A stretch of 64,000 nucleotides of DNA, taken from NCBI RefSeq assembly GCF_019423705.1, contig NZ_JAHZAX010000006.1:115477-179476 (forward strand), given 5' to 3'. Origin of the DNA: Ruminococcus sp. (lineage in GTDB: Bacteria > Bacillota > Clostridia > Oscillospirales > Ruminococcaceae). The position numbers and the translations under genes were made by a program. The notes below the pieces were generated by a model. The model did no database searches. It was not told the origin of the DNA and worked only from the letters and a program-made list of their open reading frames with translations. Of this stretch, positions 1 through 9,018 are shown in pieces. How positions within the stretch are numbered: the first letter of the stretch is position 1; the number at the start of each line of letters is the position of its first letter.

Positions 1-461
1 AAAAATGGAAAAAGCAGCACAAGCATCGTGCCGAAGCTTCTGTACCGAACTATCGTGAAATAATAAAGCACCGAAGCAATGAAAAAGCCAAGGCCTATAA
101 ACAGGAAATAAAAGTAATCATATATCCTGCCAACTTCTTGGCTGTTAAGATAAAACCAGTCGATAAAGGTCTTGCCCGAACTTGCAAAGCCAGACCGCAA
201 AAGGTTCATACTGAAAAACAATATGCACACCGTCAGCGCCGTATAAACAAGCCCACGAATGACTTTTTTCGGCTTTAGCCATTCAAAAAGCGCAAACAGC
301 AGGCACTCATAAACCCCGAAGCCTAAGTTGTAAATGCGAACATCATCGCCCATATAGGTCTTGAAAATAATGTTCATCACGACTGCGGCAAGCAAAAGTG
401 GCAGCGCATATCTTGAAAGGATCTTCACAAGGGGCTGTTTTAAGTCAAAAGTTTTTTGCAT
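1..461 (-). CDS. Transglutaminase-like family membrane protein, N-terminal part (cut by window edge)
   Basis: The reading frame opens at an ATG (459-461) behind a GGGGGCG ribosome site and runs off the left edge without a stop, giving about 153 codons. The visible part starts MQKTFDLKQPLVKILSRYA and contains at least four hydrophobic segments, so it is a polytopic membrane N-terminus. It follows the DUF58 gene by 13 bp and belongs to the same leftward operon. A MoxR ATPase, a DUF58 protein and a large membrane protein with an extracytoplasmic transglutaminase domain is a recurring bacterial gene trio. The family call rests on this context and on the membrane topology; the catalytic domain itself is outside the window. 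It could be another membrane protein. Confidence 0.6.
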   Translation of the reverse strand, partial: MQKTFDLKQPLVKILSRYALPLLLAAVVMNIIFKTYMGDDVRIYNLGFGVYECLLFALFEWLKPKKVIRGLVYTALTVCILFFSMNLLRSGFASSGKTFIDWFYLNSQEVGRIYDYFYFLFIGLGFFIASVLYYFTIVRYRSFGTMLVLLFPF

Positions 462-474
462 TGAACACGCCCCC

Positions 475-1638
475 TTATGTCATTTTGCGAAACACAAAGT
501 TTTCGTCAACTGTCCACATATTCTCGGTCTGCTTTTCAATGCCGCTGAGCCTTGTCACAACGAATGAGCCGCCAAACTCTTCCAGCAGCACGGCGAAGTC
601 CCCAGCCATTGACGATAGGCAGGAAGTAAAGCAGATAGGCGCAGTCTTGCCGATCTCTTTTGAGAATTCAAGGCGCTTGTCCTGCGGATAAGGGGACACC
701 GCCGCAAGCTCGTTTTGAAGCTCTGCGATATCCGCCGCCGAACGGATCTTCATCGACTTCCAGCCGCCGAGATAGTAATTATATTCGCTCTCAAAGCCCT
801 GCATAATTAGTATTGAAAGCATTGCAAGGCTCGCTTCCATTATGTTGTCAACATTCATCGCATACATTGCGTTGTTATTTTTGCACTCGGGTATATCGAG
901 GAAAAATGACTGACTGGAAGCCGTTACCTTTTCATCAAGGCGCACCATAAGCTCTTCCTTTTTGGAAGAAAGCTTCCAGTTTATTCTTTTCAGCGGATCG
1001 CCGATCTCATAAGGTCGGTGATCGTAACCCGGAACTCCTGTGAGACCCAGCGCATTTTCGTCCGATTCGCTTTCGTTATCATCGAAGGCTGAGTTTTCGG
1101 AAGTGGCTCTGAGCACTTCGCTTTGAGTGCCTGTATCTGGAATGTTCGGCATAATCTTCACGGTCTTTATCGCCGAACTGAACTTTTCATCGTCCACCCT
1201 CAGCGTTACGATACCGAGATAATCGTGGAGCATTATTGACTTTATTTTCACCCGGCCCATTCCTGCGAAACGTGTTTCAAGGCTGAGCTTTACGTTTTCC
1301 TGCCTGCCGCCGATGACAACAGTTTTGAAAAACATTGCGTCCTTTCCCACGATATTTTTTGAACATTCCGCCGTGACCTCGATTATGCAGGAAGGCATAA
1401 GTGGCAGGGCGTTTAGAAGCATTATCTCGGCGTCAAGCTCCTCGCCCTTTGCGCTGATATCAGTTGAAAGCTTTATTGCCGCCTCAAGCTTGTTTTTCGT
1501 CACAAGCAGGGATATCATCGAAAACAGAAAGGCGAGTAACAGCAGGCAGAGCACAAGAAGTCCGCCGCTGCCGTTTATATACGCCGTCAGCAGTATCGAG
1601 ATAAGGACGCAGGTCAGATATCCTAAAAGATTTTTCAT
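475..1638 (-). CDS. DUF58 domain protein
   Basis: This 387-residue protein begins with two hydrophobic segments (about residues 5-45). The remainder is soluble and carries the DUF58 signature around residue 215: G-Y-D-H-R-P-Y-E-I-G-D-P followed by R-I-N-W-K. DUF58 proteins are von Willebrand A-like partners of MoxR AAA ATPases, and the gene follows moxR by 10 bp in the same operon. The role of such pairs is not settled; cell-envelope maturation or chaperone-like assembly are the usual proposals. Nothing in the sequence suggests damage, and length is normal for the family. Family call firm, biological role unknown. Confidence 0.85.
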   Translation of the reverse strand: MKNLLGYLTCVLISILLTAYINGSGGLLVLCLLLLAFLFSMISLLVTKNKLEAAIKLSTDISAKGEELDAEIMLLNALPLMPSCIIEVTAECSKNIVGKDAMFFKTVVIGGRQENVKLSLETRFAGMGRVKIKSIMLHDYLGIVTLRVDDEKFSSAIKTVKIMPNIPDTGTQSEVLRATSENSAFDDNESESDENALGLTGVPGYDHRPYEIGDPLKRINWKLSSKKEELMVRLDEKVTASSQSFFLDIPECKNNNAMYAMNVDNIMEASLAMLSILIMQGFESEYNYYLGGWKSMKIRSAADIAELQNELAAVSPYPQDKRLEFSKEIGKTAPICFTSCLSSMAGDFAVLLEEFGGSFVVTRLSGIEKQTENMWTVDENFVFRKMT

Positions 1639-1648
1639 TATCCGCCGC

Positions 1649-2590
1649 TTAACCTCTCTCTATCTTATCGGGCGATTTAACGCTGAGGGAAATTTTCTCG
1701 AGGACTTCCCTTTCGTTTGCAAAAGCAGATTTGCCCTTTGGCGAAAGCATAAGCCTATGTGAAAGCACGTCTGTCATAACTGTTTTCACGTCGTCGGGAG
1801 TAACATAGCCCCTGCCCATAACGAAAGCGTAAGCCTTTGCGGCTTTGAGCAGGGCGATACTTCCTCTCGGCGATACACCAAGCTTTACAAATTCGGAATT
1901 TCTCGTTGCTGTAACAAGGCTGAGGATATACTTTCTCACGGAAAGCTCAGCGGTGACGTTTTCAACATAGCCCATAAGCTCACGGACGTCCTCGAGAGTC
2001 ATAACGGGTTTGATATTCTTTGCAAAGCTTGTTTTTTCCGCCCTTGACATAATATCAAGCTCGTCCTCATAGGAAGGATAGCCCATTGAAATCTTCATAA
2101 TAAATCTGTCCATCTGCGCTTCGGGAAGATGATAAGTGCCATAAGTTTCCACAGGATTCTGCGTTGCCAGCACCATAAAAGGCGTTGGCAGGGTGTGGGT
2201 ATTTCCGTCGATGGAAATTTGGTGCTCTTCCATAACCTCGAGAAGGCTGGACTGTGATTTCGGCGAAGCTCTGTTTATCTCGTCCGCCAGCAGGAAGTTG
2301 CACATTGCTGCGCCCTCTTTATACTCAAGCTCGTGGGTATCTTGATTTATCATCGAAAAGCCCACGATATCTGACGGCATAATATCGGGGGTGAGCTGGA
2401 TACGATTATACTTTCCGTCCACCGATTTTGCCAGCGCAGACACAAGCTGGGTCTTGCCGACGCCCGGAACGTCCTCGATAAGGACGTGACCGCCGCAAAG
2501 CATTGCTGTGATTATTTTCACAACTGAGTCTGTTTTGCCGACGATGACTTTCTCGATATTATCCACAAGGAGCTTTACTTTTTCGTTCAT
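1649..2590 (-). CDS. MoxR-family AAA+ ATPase
   Basis: A 313-residue AAA+ ATPase of the MoxR branch. Walker A is D-V-P-G-V-G-K-T near residue 40, Walker B is L-L-A-D-E-I-N-R-A near residue 105, followed by the conserved S-P-K-S-Q-S-S-L-L-E-V-M-E-E helix and sensor 1 A-T-Q-N-P. MoxR ATPases act as cytoplasmic chaperone-like motors that work with the DUF58 protein encoded immediately downstream. The start codon overlaps the rlmD stop by four bases (ATGA), so translation is probably coupled. Length and motifs are standard; the substrate cannot be inferred from sequence. Confidence 0.9.
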   Translation of the reverse strand: MNEKVKLLVDNIEKVIVGKTDSVVKIITAMLCGGHVLIEDVPGVGKTQLVSALAKSVDGKYNRIQLTPDIMPSDIVGFSMINQDTHELEYKEGAAMCNFLLADEINRASPKSQSSLLEVMEEHQISIDGNTHTLPTPFMVLATQNPVETYGTYHLPEAQMDRFIMKISMGYPSYEDELDIMSRAEKTSFAKNIKPVMTLEDVRELMGYVENVTAELSVRKYILSLVTATRNSEFVKLGVSPRGSIALLKAAKAYAFVMGRGYVTPDDVKTVMTDVLSHRLMLSPKGKSAFANEREVLEKISLSVKSPDKIERG

Positions 2591-3924
2591 TTTTTGTCCC
2601 CCTCAAAATTTTTATAATTCTTGGAATTCTTATAATTTCTGTTCGGCTTATTATTTTGTCTGACGAAGCTTTCGCTGGTTTTATTTTTGCTATATTTTTT
2701 GCCGCCTTTTGCTCTTGGCTGCAATGGCTTTATAGCCTTTGGTTTATCGACAGGCTTTTGCTCAAGGAGCACCACATTTTCAATGCCCGTTGTATGTGGG
2801 AACATATCCACGGGCTGGATAGACTTTGCTTTATAGCCGATCTTCGCAAGAAGCTTCAGATCTCTTTCGAGAGTTTCTATCTTGCAGGAGACGTAGACTA
2901 TTTTCTTTGGTTTCAGCTTATCGAGGGAGTTCACGAACTCTTCCGTTGTGCCTGCTCTTGGCGGGTCGAGAAAGACCACATCGCAGCTTTCGCCTGCTTG
3001 TGCAAGCTTGACCATAAAGTCCCCTGCGTCCTCATTATAAAATGTGATATTTTTGATATCGTTGAGTTTTGCATTTGAGACTGCGTCCTTGACGGCGGCG
3101 GAATTGACCTCGACGCCTGCGACGTCTGCGCCGCTTTTGGCAGCGATAAGACCGATTGTTCCCGTGCCGCAATATGCGTCGATGACTTTATCGCCCTTTT
3201 TCAGATCAGCGAACTCGACAGCTTTTGAGTAGAGCTTTTCCGTTTGAATGGGGTTGACCTGATAAAAAGAGTGGGGGGACACACGGAATTTACAGCCGCA
3301 AAGCTCGTCGGTTATATAGCCGTTTCCGTACATCACGATATCCCTATCGCCCAAAGTCAGCGGAACGCTTCCCTTATTGATATTCTGAACGATCGTTGTG
3401 ATATACGGGTGCTTTTCGGTAATTGCACGGACGAAATTTTTCTTTGCAGGAAAGATCGGCGTTGTTGTAACGAGGACGAGCATAAACTCGCCTGTGCCGT
3501 AGGCTGTTCTGATGAGGGTATGCTTTAAAATGCCCTGTCCGCTTTCGGGGTTATATGGCAGTATCTTGAAGTCTGTCATAAGCTCTTTGAGGGTATCGAC
3601 GACGTTCTGCGCTCTGATATCCTCGAGGAAGCAATCGTCTGTTTGGGTTATGCCCTGAGTTGACGACTGGAACACGCCCGAGACGATACGCTTTGAGCCA
3701 TTGACACGATAGACGGTCTGCACTTTATTGCGGTAATTATATGGTTCGTCCATTTCGATGATCGGCTGGACGTGTGCAAATCGGCTTAACATTCTTTCGG
3801 CTTTTGCCTGCTTCCACTCGATCTGCTCGGCATAAGGTTTATCCAGCTGGCAGCCGCCGCACCTTTTAAAGCAGCCGCAATGCTTATCCCCTGTTGATCT
3901 ATTTACTGTGATATGTTTACTCAT
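2587..3924 (-). CDS. rlmD: 23S rRNA (uracil-5-)-methyltransferase, RlmD/RlmCD type
   Basis: A 445-residue SAM-dependent RNA m5U methyltransferase of the RumA/TrmA family. Near the N-terminus it has the 4Fe-4S cysteine pattern C-x5-C-x2-C (residues 16, 22 and 25) with a further Cys in D-D-C-F-L-E. The SAM loop D-A-Y-C-G-T-G-T-I-G and the catalytic region L-D-P-P-R-A-G and Y-V-S-C-K are present. It lacks the N-terminal TRAM domain of many homologues and has instead a basic C-terminal tail rich in Lys and Asn (last ~55 residues), probably for RNA contact. It is the first gene of the rlmD-moxR-DUF58 operon. Whether it modifies one or two uridines cannot be read from sequence. Confidence 0.88.
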   Translation of the reverse strand: MSKHITVNRSTGDKHCGCFKRCGGCQLDKPYAEQIEWKQAKAERMLSRFAHVQPIIEMDEPYNYRNKVQTVYRVNGSKRIVSGVFQSSTQGITQTDDCFLEDIRAQNVVDTLKELMTDFKILPYNPESGQGILKHTLIRTAYGTGEFMLVLVTTTPIFPAKKNFVRAITEKHPYITTIVQNINKGSVPLTLGDRDIVMYGNGYITDELCGCKFRVSPHSFYQVNPIQTEKLYSKAVEFADLKKGDKVIDAYCGTGTIGLIAAKSGADVAGVEVNSAAVKDAVSNAKLNDIKNITFYNEDAGDFMVKLAQAGESCDVVFLDPPRAGTTEEFVNSLDKLKPKKIVYVSCKIETLERDLKLLAKIGYKAKSIQPVDMFPHTTGIENVVLLEQKPVDKPKAIKPLQPRAKGGKKYSKNKTSESFVRQNNKPNRNYKNSKNYKNFEGDKK

Positions 3925-3961
3925 TATAATTCTCTTTTCATTATGTATAAATTTTATATTA

Positions 3962-3990
3962 AGTATACCATTTTATGTGGGTAATGTCAA
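3962..3990 (-). promoter_or_regulatory. Sigma-A promoter of the rlmD operon
   Basis: On the minus strand TTGACA is followed after 17 bp by TATACT, 38 bp ahead of the rlmD start codon. It is the only good promoter for the leftward operon. Confidence 0.75.
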
Positions 3991-4059
3991 CAAAAGCGGC
4001 TATAACTTTTAGGTTTAGCAGTATGTGTGGAAGTATAGTTTCTGCTATCCGTATAAATA

Positions 4060-4320
4060 TTCAATTGTCAAGGTACTGTGCGGAGGCTACGTCGCAAAGC
4101 TACGCTTATAAATTATGCGCACACGCAAGTTTGCGGTTTCGTCTCAACATTTGGGTGCAAGTCCTTAGATGCGCCGGACAAAACCTCCCTTCGGGTTTCC
4201 TAAGACCTCAGTCCAACAAGTTTCCCTTGCCACTCTACAAATGTCCTTCTACTTATCCCGAAAAAGGGGCGTTTTGTTGCATTAAAAATGCAACTATTGC
4301 TCAAATGTTATCAAATTAAA
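4060..4320. repeat. Non-coding, hairpin-rich element (possible dispersed repeat or structured RNA)
   Basis: This gene-free stretch between two divergent promoters is richer in GC than its flanks and holds several stem-loops. They are a CGCAA/TTGCG palindrome (4124-4135), GTC-C-TTAG at 4161-4168 pairing with CTAAGAC at 4200-4206, an inner AAACC/GGTTT hairpin with a CTTCGG-type turn (4181-4197), and an 8-bp stem GTTGCATT/AATGCAAC at 4276-4294. A 114-codon open frame crosses it on the plus strand (3975-4319), but it has no ribosome site and its start lies in the rlmD promoter. I could not match it to RNase P, tmRNA, SRP RNA, 6S RNA or a known riboswitch. It resembles the intergenic repeat elements of ruminococci, which is inference. 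Confidence 0.35.
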
Positions 4321-4453
4321 TTATTTTTCAGTTGTTTGTACAAATTGGGGTGGGGGAATTTAGGCAAATTGACAATAACATTGTCGTTCTTTTTTAATAC
4401 TATAAAACTTTATACTGCCGATACTTTTCCCGCCGACAAATTTCAATTTTCTC

Positions 4454-4482
4454 TTGCCTAACGGCTAAAAGTGTGGTAAAAT
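4454..4482 (+). promoter_or_regulatory. Promoter of the capA-like gene
   Basis: TTGCCT, 17-bp spacer, TAAAAT, about 50 bp ahead of the start codon. Confidence 0.6.
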
Positions 4483-4531
4483 TGAACTATAAGTAAATTT
4501 GTATTAGATCATAGATAACGAAAGGACAAAT

Positions 4532-5776
4532 ATGAAGAGCATTTTTTATAAAAAAGCGGCAGCGCTGGCTTTGACGGCGGTTATGGCGCTGGGAGCAAGC
4601 GGCTGCGGAAAATTGGATACTCAGACGCTTGACAATGGGATAGTGACTACCACCACAACAACGGCGCAGAAAGCTGAGACCAAGATAACTGATGAAAGCA
4701 AGGCGGAGAGCTCCGCTCCCGAGGAAAAAGAAGAGGAGCAGCCGAGTTATACTTGTTCGCTGGTGTGCGTTGGCGATAATCTTATTCACGACAACATTTA
4801 TAATGAGGCGCTCCAGCTTGGCGGCGGCGAAAAGTACGATTTTACGCAGGCTTATGAGCACGTCACAAAGTACATCGAGGGCACGGACGTTGCTATAATC
4901 AATCAAGAGACGCTTGTGACGGACAGCGTTGAGCCACACAGCTATCCAAACTTTGCATCACCAACGGCTGTGGGCGACAAGGTCGTTGATATGGGGTTCA
5001 ATGTGGTCTCGATGTCAAATAATCACGTTCTTGATCAGGGTGAGGAGGGGCTTATAAGCTCACTCGATTACTGGGACACAAAAGACGTTGTGCATTACGG
5101 CGCTTATCGTTCGCAGGAGGACGCTGATGATATCAAGACGCTGGAGGTCAACGGGATCAAGTTTGCTTTTCTTGGATATATGGAGCACACAAACGGCTAT
5201 TATCTCAGCGGCGAGGGTGCGCAGGTCATATACCTCGACGAAGAGGACAAGATCAAGGCGCAGATCGAAGAGGCGGACAAGATGGCTGACGTGGTGGTCG
5301 TTTCCTGCCATTACGGCACGGAGATCAGCAATGAGCTAAATGCACAGCAGCAGGAGATAACGCCCAAGCTGGTGGAATGGGGCGCTGATCTTATTATCGG
5401 CACGCAGGCGCACACGATAAGCACTTGCGAATATCTTGACAAGCCCGACGGCGGCAAAGCCTTCGTTTATTACGGACTGGGCAATTTTATCTCAACGATG
5501 TACGATATCAAATCACCTGTAGGGCTTATCGGCAAACTGAATGTTGTGAAAGACCCTGCCAGCGGTGAGATCTCTTTCGAAAACGTCAAGGCTATCCCGA
5601 TCATTTCCCACTTTGAGGCCTATTCATATGACGGCGACTGGTTCAACTGCACGGTATATCCTTATGCCGAATACACGGACGAGCTTTTCGCAAAGAATTT
5701 TATCGAGGGCTTCACCCGTGAAAGCGTTGAGGAATGTTTATCTTATGTGCCGAACGAGTTTTTGAGCATTGAATAA
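4532..5776 (+). CDS. CapA-family (PGA_cap) metallophosphatase-like lipoprotein
   Basis: A 414-residue exported protein. The N-terminus has a signal peptide ending in a lipobox (G-A-S-G-C, Cys near residue 25), then a Thr/Lys/Glu-rich linker to about residue 70. The rest is a CapA domain with the family's metal-site motifs: V-G-D-N-L-I-H-D, N-Q-E-T, S-N-N-H-V-L-D, S-C-H-Y-G and G-T-Q-A-H-T-I. CapA proteins are linked to poly-gamma-glutamate capsule synthesis, but many members occur without pgs/cap genes, as here, and may act on other wall polymers. It is a single-gene unit with its own promoter and terminator; the ribosome site is GAAAGGAC. Family call firm, substrate unknown. Confidence 0.85.
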   Translation: MKSIFYKKAAALALTAVMALGASGCGKLDTQTLDNGIVTTTTTTAQKAETKITDESKAESSAPEEKEEEQPSYTCSLVCVGDNLIHDNIYNEALQLGGGEKYDFTQAYEHVTKYIEGTDVAIINQETLVTDSVEPHSYPNFASPTAVGDKVVDMGFNVVSMSNNHVLDQGEEGLISSLDYWDTKDVVHYGAYRSQEDADDIKTLEVNGIKFAFLGYMEHTNGYYLSGEGAQVIYLDEEDKIKAQIEEADKMADVVVVSCHYGTEISNELNAQQQEITPKLVEWGADLIIGTQAHTISTCEYLDKPDGGKAFVYYGLGNFISTMYDIKSPVGLIGKLNVVKDPASGEISFENVKAIPIISHFEAYSYDGDWFNCTVYPYAEYTDELFAKNFIEGFTRESVEECLSYVPNEFLSIE

Positions 5777-5822
5777 TCATAGCGGTGCGCATTGATAATA
5801 TCAATATCATTCAAATATTTCT

Positions 5823-5853
5823 GCGGACGGAAAATCAAGCCGTCCGCTTTTTT
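5823..5853 (+). terminator. Rho-independent terminator of the capA-like gene
   Basis: Perfect 8-bp stem GCGGACGG/CCGTCCGC with a 9-base loop, followed by TTTTT. Confidence 0.88.
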
Positions 5854-5979
5854 GCGTTATAATGTAAAGGATTACATATATCTTAATAAACTTATATAAT
5901 GATAATATCAATTCAAAAAATATTTACATTAAAATGTGCTCAATCCATTAAAATACTTGCAAAGATTATTTTTTTACTA

Positions 5980-6008
5980 TTGCAATTTAGGCAAATATGC
6001 TATAAAAT
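5980..6008 (+). promoter_or_regulatory. Promoter of the alpha-xylosidase gene
   Basis: TTGCAA, 17 bp, TAAAAT, giving a leader of about 95 bases. The 5854-6107 gap is otherwise AT-rich sequence with no gene and no clear operator. Confidence 0.6.
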
Positions 6009-6107
6009 ATACATATAGGGGAAAAAAGATTTCCCGATAAAGAATTTCATTTTTTTATATTTTAAATCTAAGAGAATATTTTATTTTTTCAAACAGGAGG
6101 TAAACTT

Positions 6108-8450
6108 ATGAAATTTGCTGACGGTTTCTGGCTCAACCAGAGAGGCTACGAAGTAAACTATGCAAGTCAGGCATTCGAGATCAAGGAGATCGAAAACGGC
6201 TTCCTCGTTGTGGCAACACCTTTCGTTGTATACAACAGAGCGATGATGCTTGGAAGTGCGAACCTTGAGATCGCTTACACATCAACTCAGGAGAACTGCG
6301 TGAGAGTAAACATCACTCATCACAAGGGCTATGTTGACAATGGTCCGCATTTCGTTCTTGAGGACAAGGGCTACAAGCCGCAGGTAACTGTTACAGACAA
6401 GGAAGCTGTTCTTGTTACAGGCGACACAAAGCTCGTTGTTTCTAAGGAGAACTGGAGCTTTACATATTATTATAAGGACAAGAAGCTCACAAGCGGCGGA
6501 TGGAGATCAACAGGCGTTATTTTCGAGAGCGCTTACAAGCATCAGGCTAAGCTTCAGACACAGCTTGACGACACGTTCTGGAGCTATCCTGCTGACCCAC
6601 ACAAAACTTACATCAGAGAGCAGTTTGACACATCTGTCGGCGAATATTTCTACGGCTTTGGTGAGAAATTCACAACATTCACAAAGAATGGTCAGAACGT
6701 TGAGATCTGGAACGCTGACGGCGGCACTTGCTCAGATCAGTCTTACAAGTCTATCCCGTTCTATCTTTCTTCAAAGGGCTACGGCGTATTCGTAAACAGC
6801 TCTGACAAGGTATCATATGAAGTTTGCTCCGACACAGTTTCTAAGGTATCTATGACTGTTCCGGGCGAGAATATGGAGTATTTCGTATTCGGCGGAGCTA
6901 ATCTTACTGACGTGCTCAAGGGCTATACTGATCTTACAGGCAAGCCTTCATTGCCGCCTGCATTCTCATTCGGTCTTTGGCTCACAACTTCATTTACTAC
7001 AACTTATGATGAAGAGACTATCACTTCATTTATCGACGGTATGGCTGAGAGAGACATTCCGCTTCAGGTATTCCACTTTGACTGCTTCTGGATGAAGGGC
7101 TTTGAGTGGTGTAACTTTGAGTGGGACAAGTCACAGTTCCCTGACCCACCTGCAATGCTCAAGAGACTTCACGAGAACAAGGGCCTCAAGACCTGCGTTT
7201 GGATAAACCCATATGTTGGACAGCGTTCAAAACTCTTTGACGAGGGTATGGCAAACGGTTATTTCATCAAGAAAACTGACGGCTCTGTATTCCAATGCGA
7301 CGAGTGGCAGCCCGGTATGGCTATCGTTGACTTCACAAATCCTGAGGCTTGCAAGTGGTATGCTGGATACCTCAGAAAGCTTTGCGAAATGGGCGTTGAC
7401 ACATTCAAGACTGACTTCGGTGAGAGAATACCAACAAGAGACGTTGTTTACTTTGACGGTTCTGACCCGATCAAGATGCACAACTATTATACATATCTTT
7501 ACAATGAGTGTGTATTCAACGTGCTGAAGGAATATTACGGCGAGAACAAGGCTTGCCTGTTTGCACGTTCTGCAACGGCCGGCGGACAGAAGTTCCCTGT
7601 TCATTGGGGCGGCGACTGCTCGGGCAACTACAACTCAATGGCTGAAGTTGTTAGAGGCTGTCTGTCACTTTGTATCTCAGGCTTCGGCTATACTTCACAC
7701 GATATGGCTGGCTTTGAGGCAACTGCAACTCCTGACATCTACAAGAGATGGGCTGCATTCGGTATGTTCTCTTCACATTCAAGACTCCACGGCAACCAGT
7801 CTTACAGAGTGCCTTGGCTCTTTGACGAAGAGTCCTGCGACGTGCTCCGCTTCTTCACAAAGCTCAAGGGCAAGCTTATGCCTTATCTTTGGGCACAGGC
7901 TATCAAGACACACGAAGTCGGCGTGCCTGTTATGAGAGCAATGGTAATCGACTATGCTGACGACCCGACCTGCCTTACACTTGACAGACAGTATATGTTC
8001 GGCGACAACATTCTTGTTGCACCTATCCTTAACGACGAGGGTATCGCTGAATATTATGTTCCTGCCGGCAAGTGGACTGACATCATCACAGGCAAGGTTC
8101 TCGAGGGCGGCAAGTGGTACAAGCACAAGTGCTCATACTTTGAGATACCAGCTCTCGCAAAGCCAAACAGCATTATCGCATACGGCAACTTTGAGAGACA
8201 GATCGAGTATGATTACCTCGAGGGCACAACATTCACGATCTATGAGCTTGAGGACGGCAAGAGCGCTGTTTGCCCGATCTACGACACAGAAGCAAACAAG
8301 GTATTCGAGCTGACTGCTACAAGACACGGCAACAAGATCGAGTGCGAATACAGCGACACAAAGGCAAGCTTCAAGATCGCTGTTGCAAACACAGACAAGT
8401 CTGTTGAGATCACTCCGAACTTCGGCGGCAAGGTCATCATCGAACTTTAA
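6108..8450 (+). CDS. yicI: GH31 alpha-xylosidase (YicI type)
   Basis: A 780-residue intracellular glycoside hydrolase of family 31; no signal peptide is visible. The nucleophile motif K-T-D-F-G-E places the catalytic Asp at residue 436, and H-W-G-G-D-C gives the acid/base Asp at residue 503. Both fit the YicI alpha-xylosidase branch, as does H-D-M-A-G-F-E further on. The expected reaction is release of alpha-linked xylose from xyloglucan oligosaccharides (isoprimeverose). N-terminal beta-sandwich, central TIM barrel and C-terminal beta domains fit the length. Ribosome site AGGAGG is 8 bp ahead of ATG. The gene stands alone with its own terminator; no transporter or other xyloglucan gene is adjacent. 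Preferred substrate is inferred from the family. Confidence 0.9.
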   Translation: MKFADGFWLNQRGYEVNYASQAFEIKEIENGFLVVATPFVVYNRAMMLGSANLEIAYTSTQENCVRVNITHHKGYVDNGPHFVLEDKGYKPQVTVTDKEAVLVTGDTKLVVSKENWSFTYYYKDKKLTSGGWRSTGVIFESAYKHQAKLQTQLDDTFWSYPADPHKTYIREQFDTSVGEYFYGFGEKFTTFTKNGQNVEIWNADGGTCSDQSYKSIPFYLSSKGYGVFVNSSDKVSYEVCSDTVSKVSMTVPGENMEYFVFGGANLTDVLKGYTDLTGKPSLPPAFSFGLWLTTSFTTTYDEETITSFIDGMAERDIPLQVFHFDCFWMKGFEWCNFEWDKSQFPDPPAMLKRLHENKGLKTCVWINPYVGQRSKLFDEGMANGYFIKKTDGSVFQCDEWQPGMAIVDFTNPEACKWYAGYLRKLCEMGVDTFKTDFGERIPTRDVVYFDGSDPIKMHNYYTYLYNECVFNVLKEYYGENKACLFARSATAGGQKFPVHWGGDCSGNYNSMAEVVRGCLSLCISGFGYTSHDMAGFEATATPDIYKRWAAFGMFSSHSRLHGNQSYRVPWLFDEESCDVLRFFTKLKGKLMPYLWAQAIKTHEVGVPVMRAMVIDYADDPTCLTLDRQYMFGDNILVAPILNDEGIAEYYVPAGKWTDIITGKVLEGGKWYKHKCSYFEIPALAKPNSIIAYGNFERQIEYDYLEGTTFTIYELEDGKSAVCPIYDTEANKVFELTATRHGNKIECEYSDTKASFKIAVANTDKSVEITPNFGGKVIIEL

Positions 8451-8478
8451 TTTAAAATCATCACCCACATATAAAAGG

Positions 8479-8506
8479 TCGCTCCGAGAGATCGGGGCGA
8501 TTTTTT
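8479..8506 (+). terminator. Terminator of the alpha-xylosidase gene
   Basis: Nine-bp stem TCGCTCCGA/TCGGGGCGA (one T-G pair), 4-base loop, then TTTTTT. Confidence 0.88.
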
Positions 8507-8555
8507 ATGCTAAAAAAATTTCGCAAAAACGTGTAAAAATTCTGTATATTTGCCC

Positions 8556-8584
8556 TTGAAGAATGTCTATTATTAAGGTATAAT
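8556..8584 (+). promoter_or_regulatory. Promoter of the DUF3783-EamA pair
   Basis: TTGAAG, 17 bp, TATAAT, 30 bp ahead of the first start codon. Confidence 0.7.
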
Positions 8585-8613
8585 ATAATTATAATGATTA
8601 AGGAGCAATTTAT

Positions 8614-9018
8614 ATGAGATCAAGAATTAGAAGCGTTATCCCCAAAAAGATCGTGGGGATAAATATATCTGAGGACAAGAGGCAGATCATAGAGGACGTG
8701 GCAAAGAGCGAAAACGCTGAGGCGGTGTTCTTTGGCGGCAAGGTATCTGCCCAGCAAGTTGGCTGGCTTTGCGGCTTCAAGGGCTTTGAGCAGTCCGACA
8801 AAGAGGGCGAAGCTATTGAGGAAGAGTGTTTGATATTTTCGGGCATTGACGGCAGGAGCCTTGACCCTATCCTCAAAAAGCTGCGTGCAAAGGTCGGGTC
8901 GATCGACCTTAAAGCCATTGTGACGGCGCTCAATCAGAGCTGGACGGCGGCGGAGCTTGTTAAAGAGCTGCGGCGTGAGCACCAGCATATGAACGGGGGC
9001 GATGGTGATGAAAAGTAA
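8614..9018 (+). CDS. DUF3783 domain protein
   Basis: A 134-residue soluble protein of unknown function. The C-terminal half (about residues 68-125) fits the DUF3783 pattern: a strand L-I-F-S-G, then a helix, then D-L-K-A-I-V-T-A-L-N-Q-S-W-T and L-V-K-E-L-R-R-E-H. The Asn-x-x-Trp-Thr turn is typical of that family. The N-terminal half (V-F-F-G-G-K-V...) resembles a small Rossmann-like strand-helix unit. It is co-transcribed with, and overlaps, the EamA transporter downstream. I infer no biochemical function. Confidence 0.72.
   Translation: MRSRIRSVIPKKIVGINISEDKRQIIEDVAKSENAEAVFFGGKVSAQQVGWLCGFKGFEQSDKEGEAIEEECLIFSGIDGRSLDPILKKLRAKVGSIDLKAIVTALNQSWTAAELVKELRREHQHMNGGDGDEK

Noticed and set aside
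4128..4210. RNase P, tmRNA or SRP RNA gene in the hairpin-rich region
   Set aside because: Diagnostic conserved blocks of these RNAs are absent on both strands.
3975..4319. 114-codon plus-strand ORF in the rlmD-capA gap
   Set aside because: No ribosome site, start inside the rlmD promoter, and composition of structured non-coding DNA.
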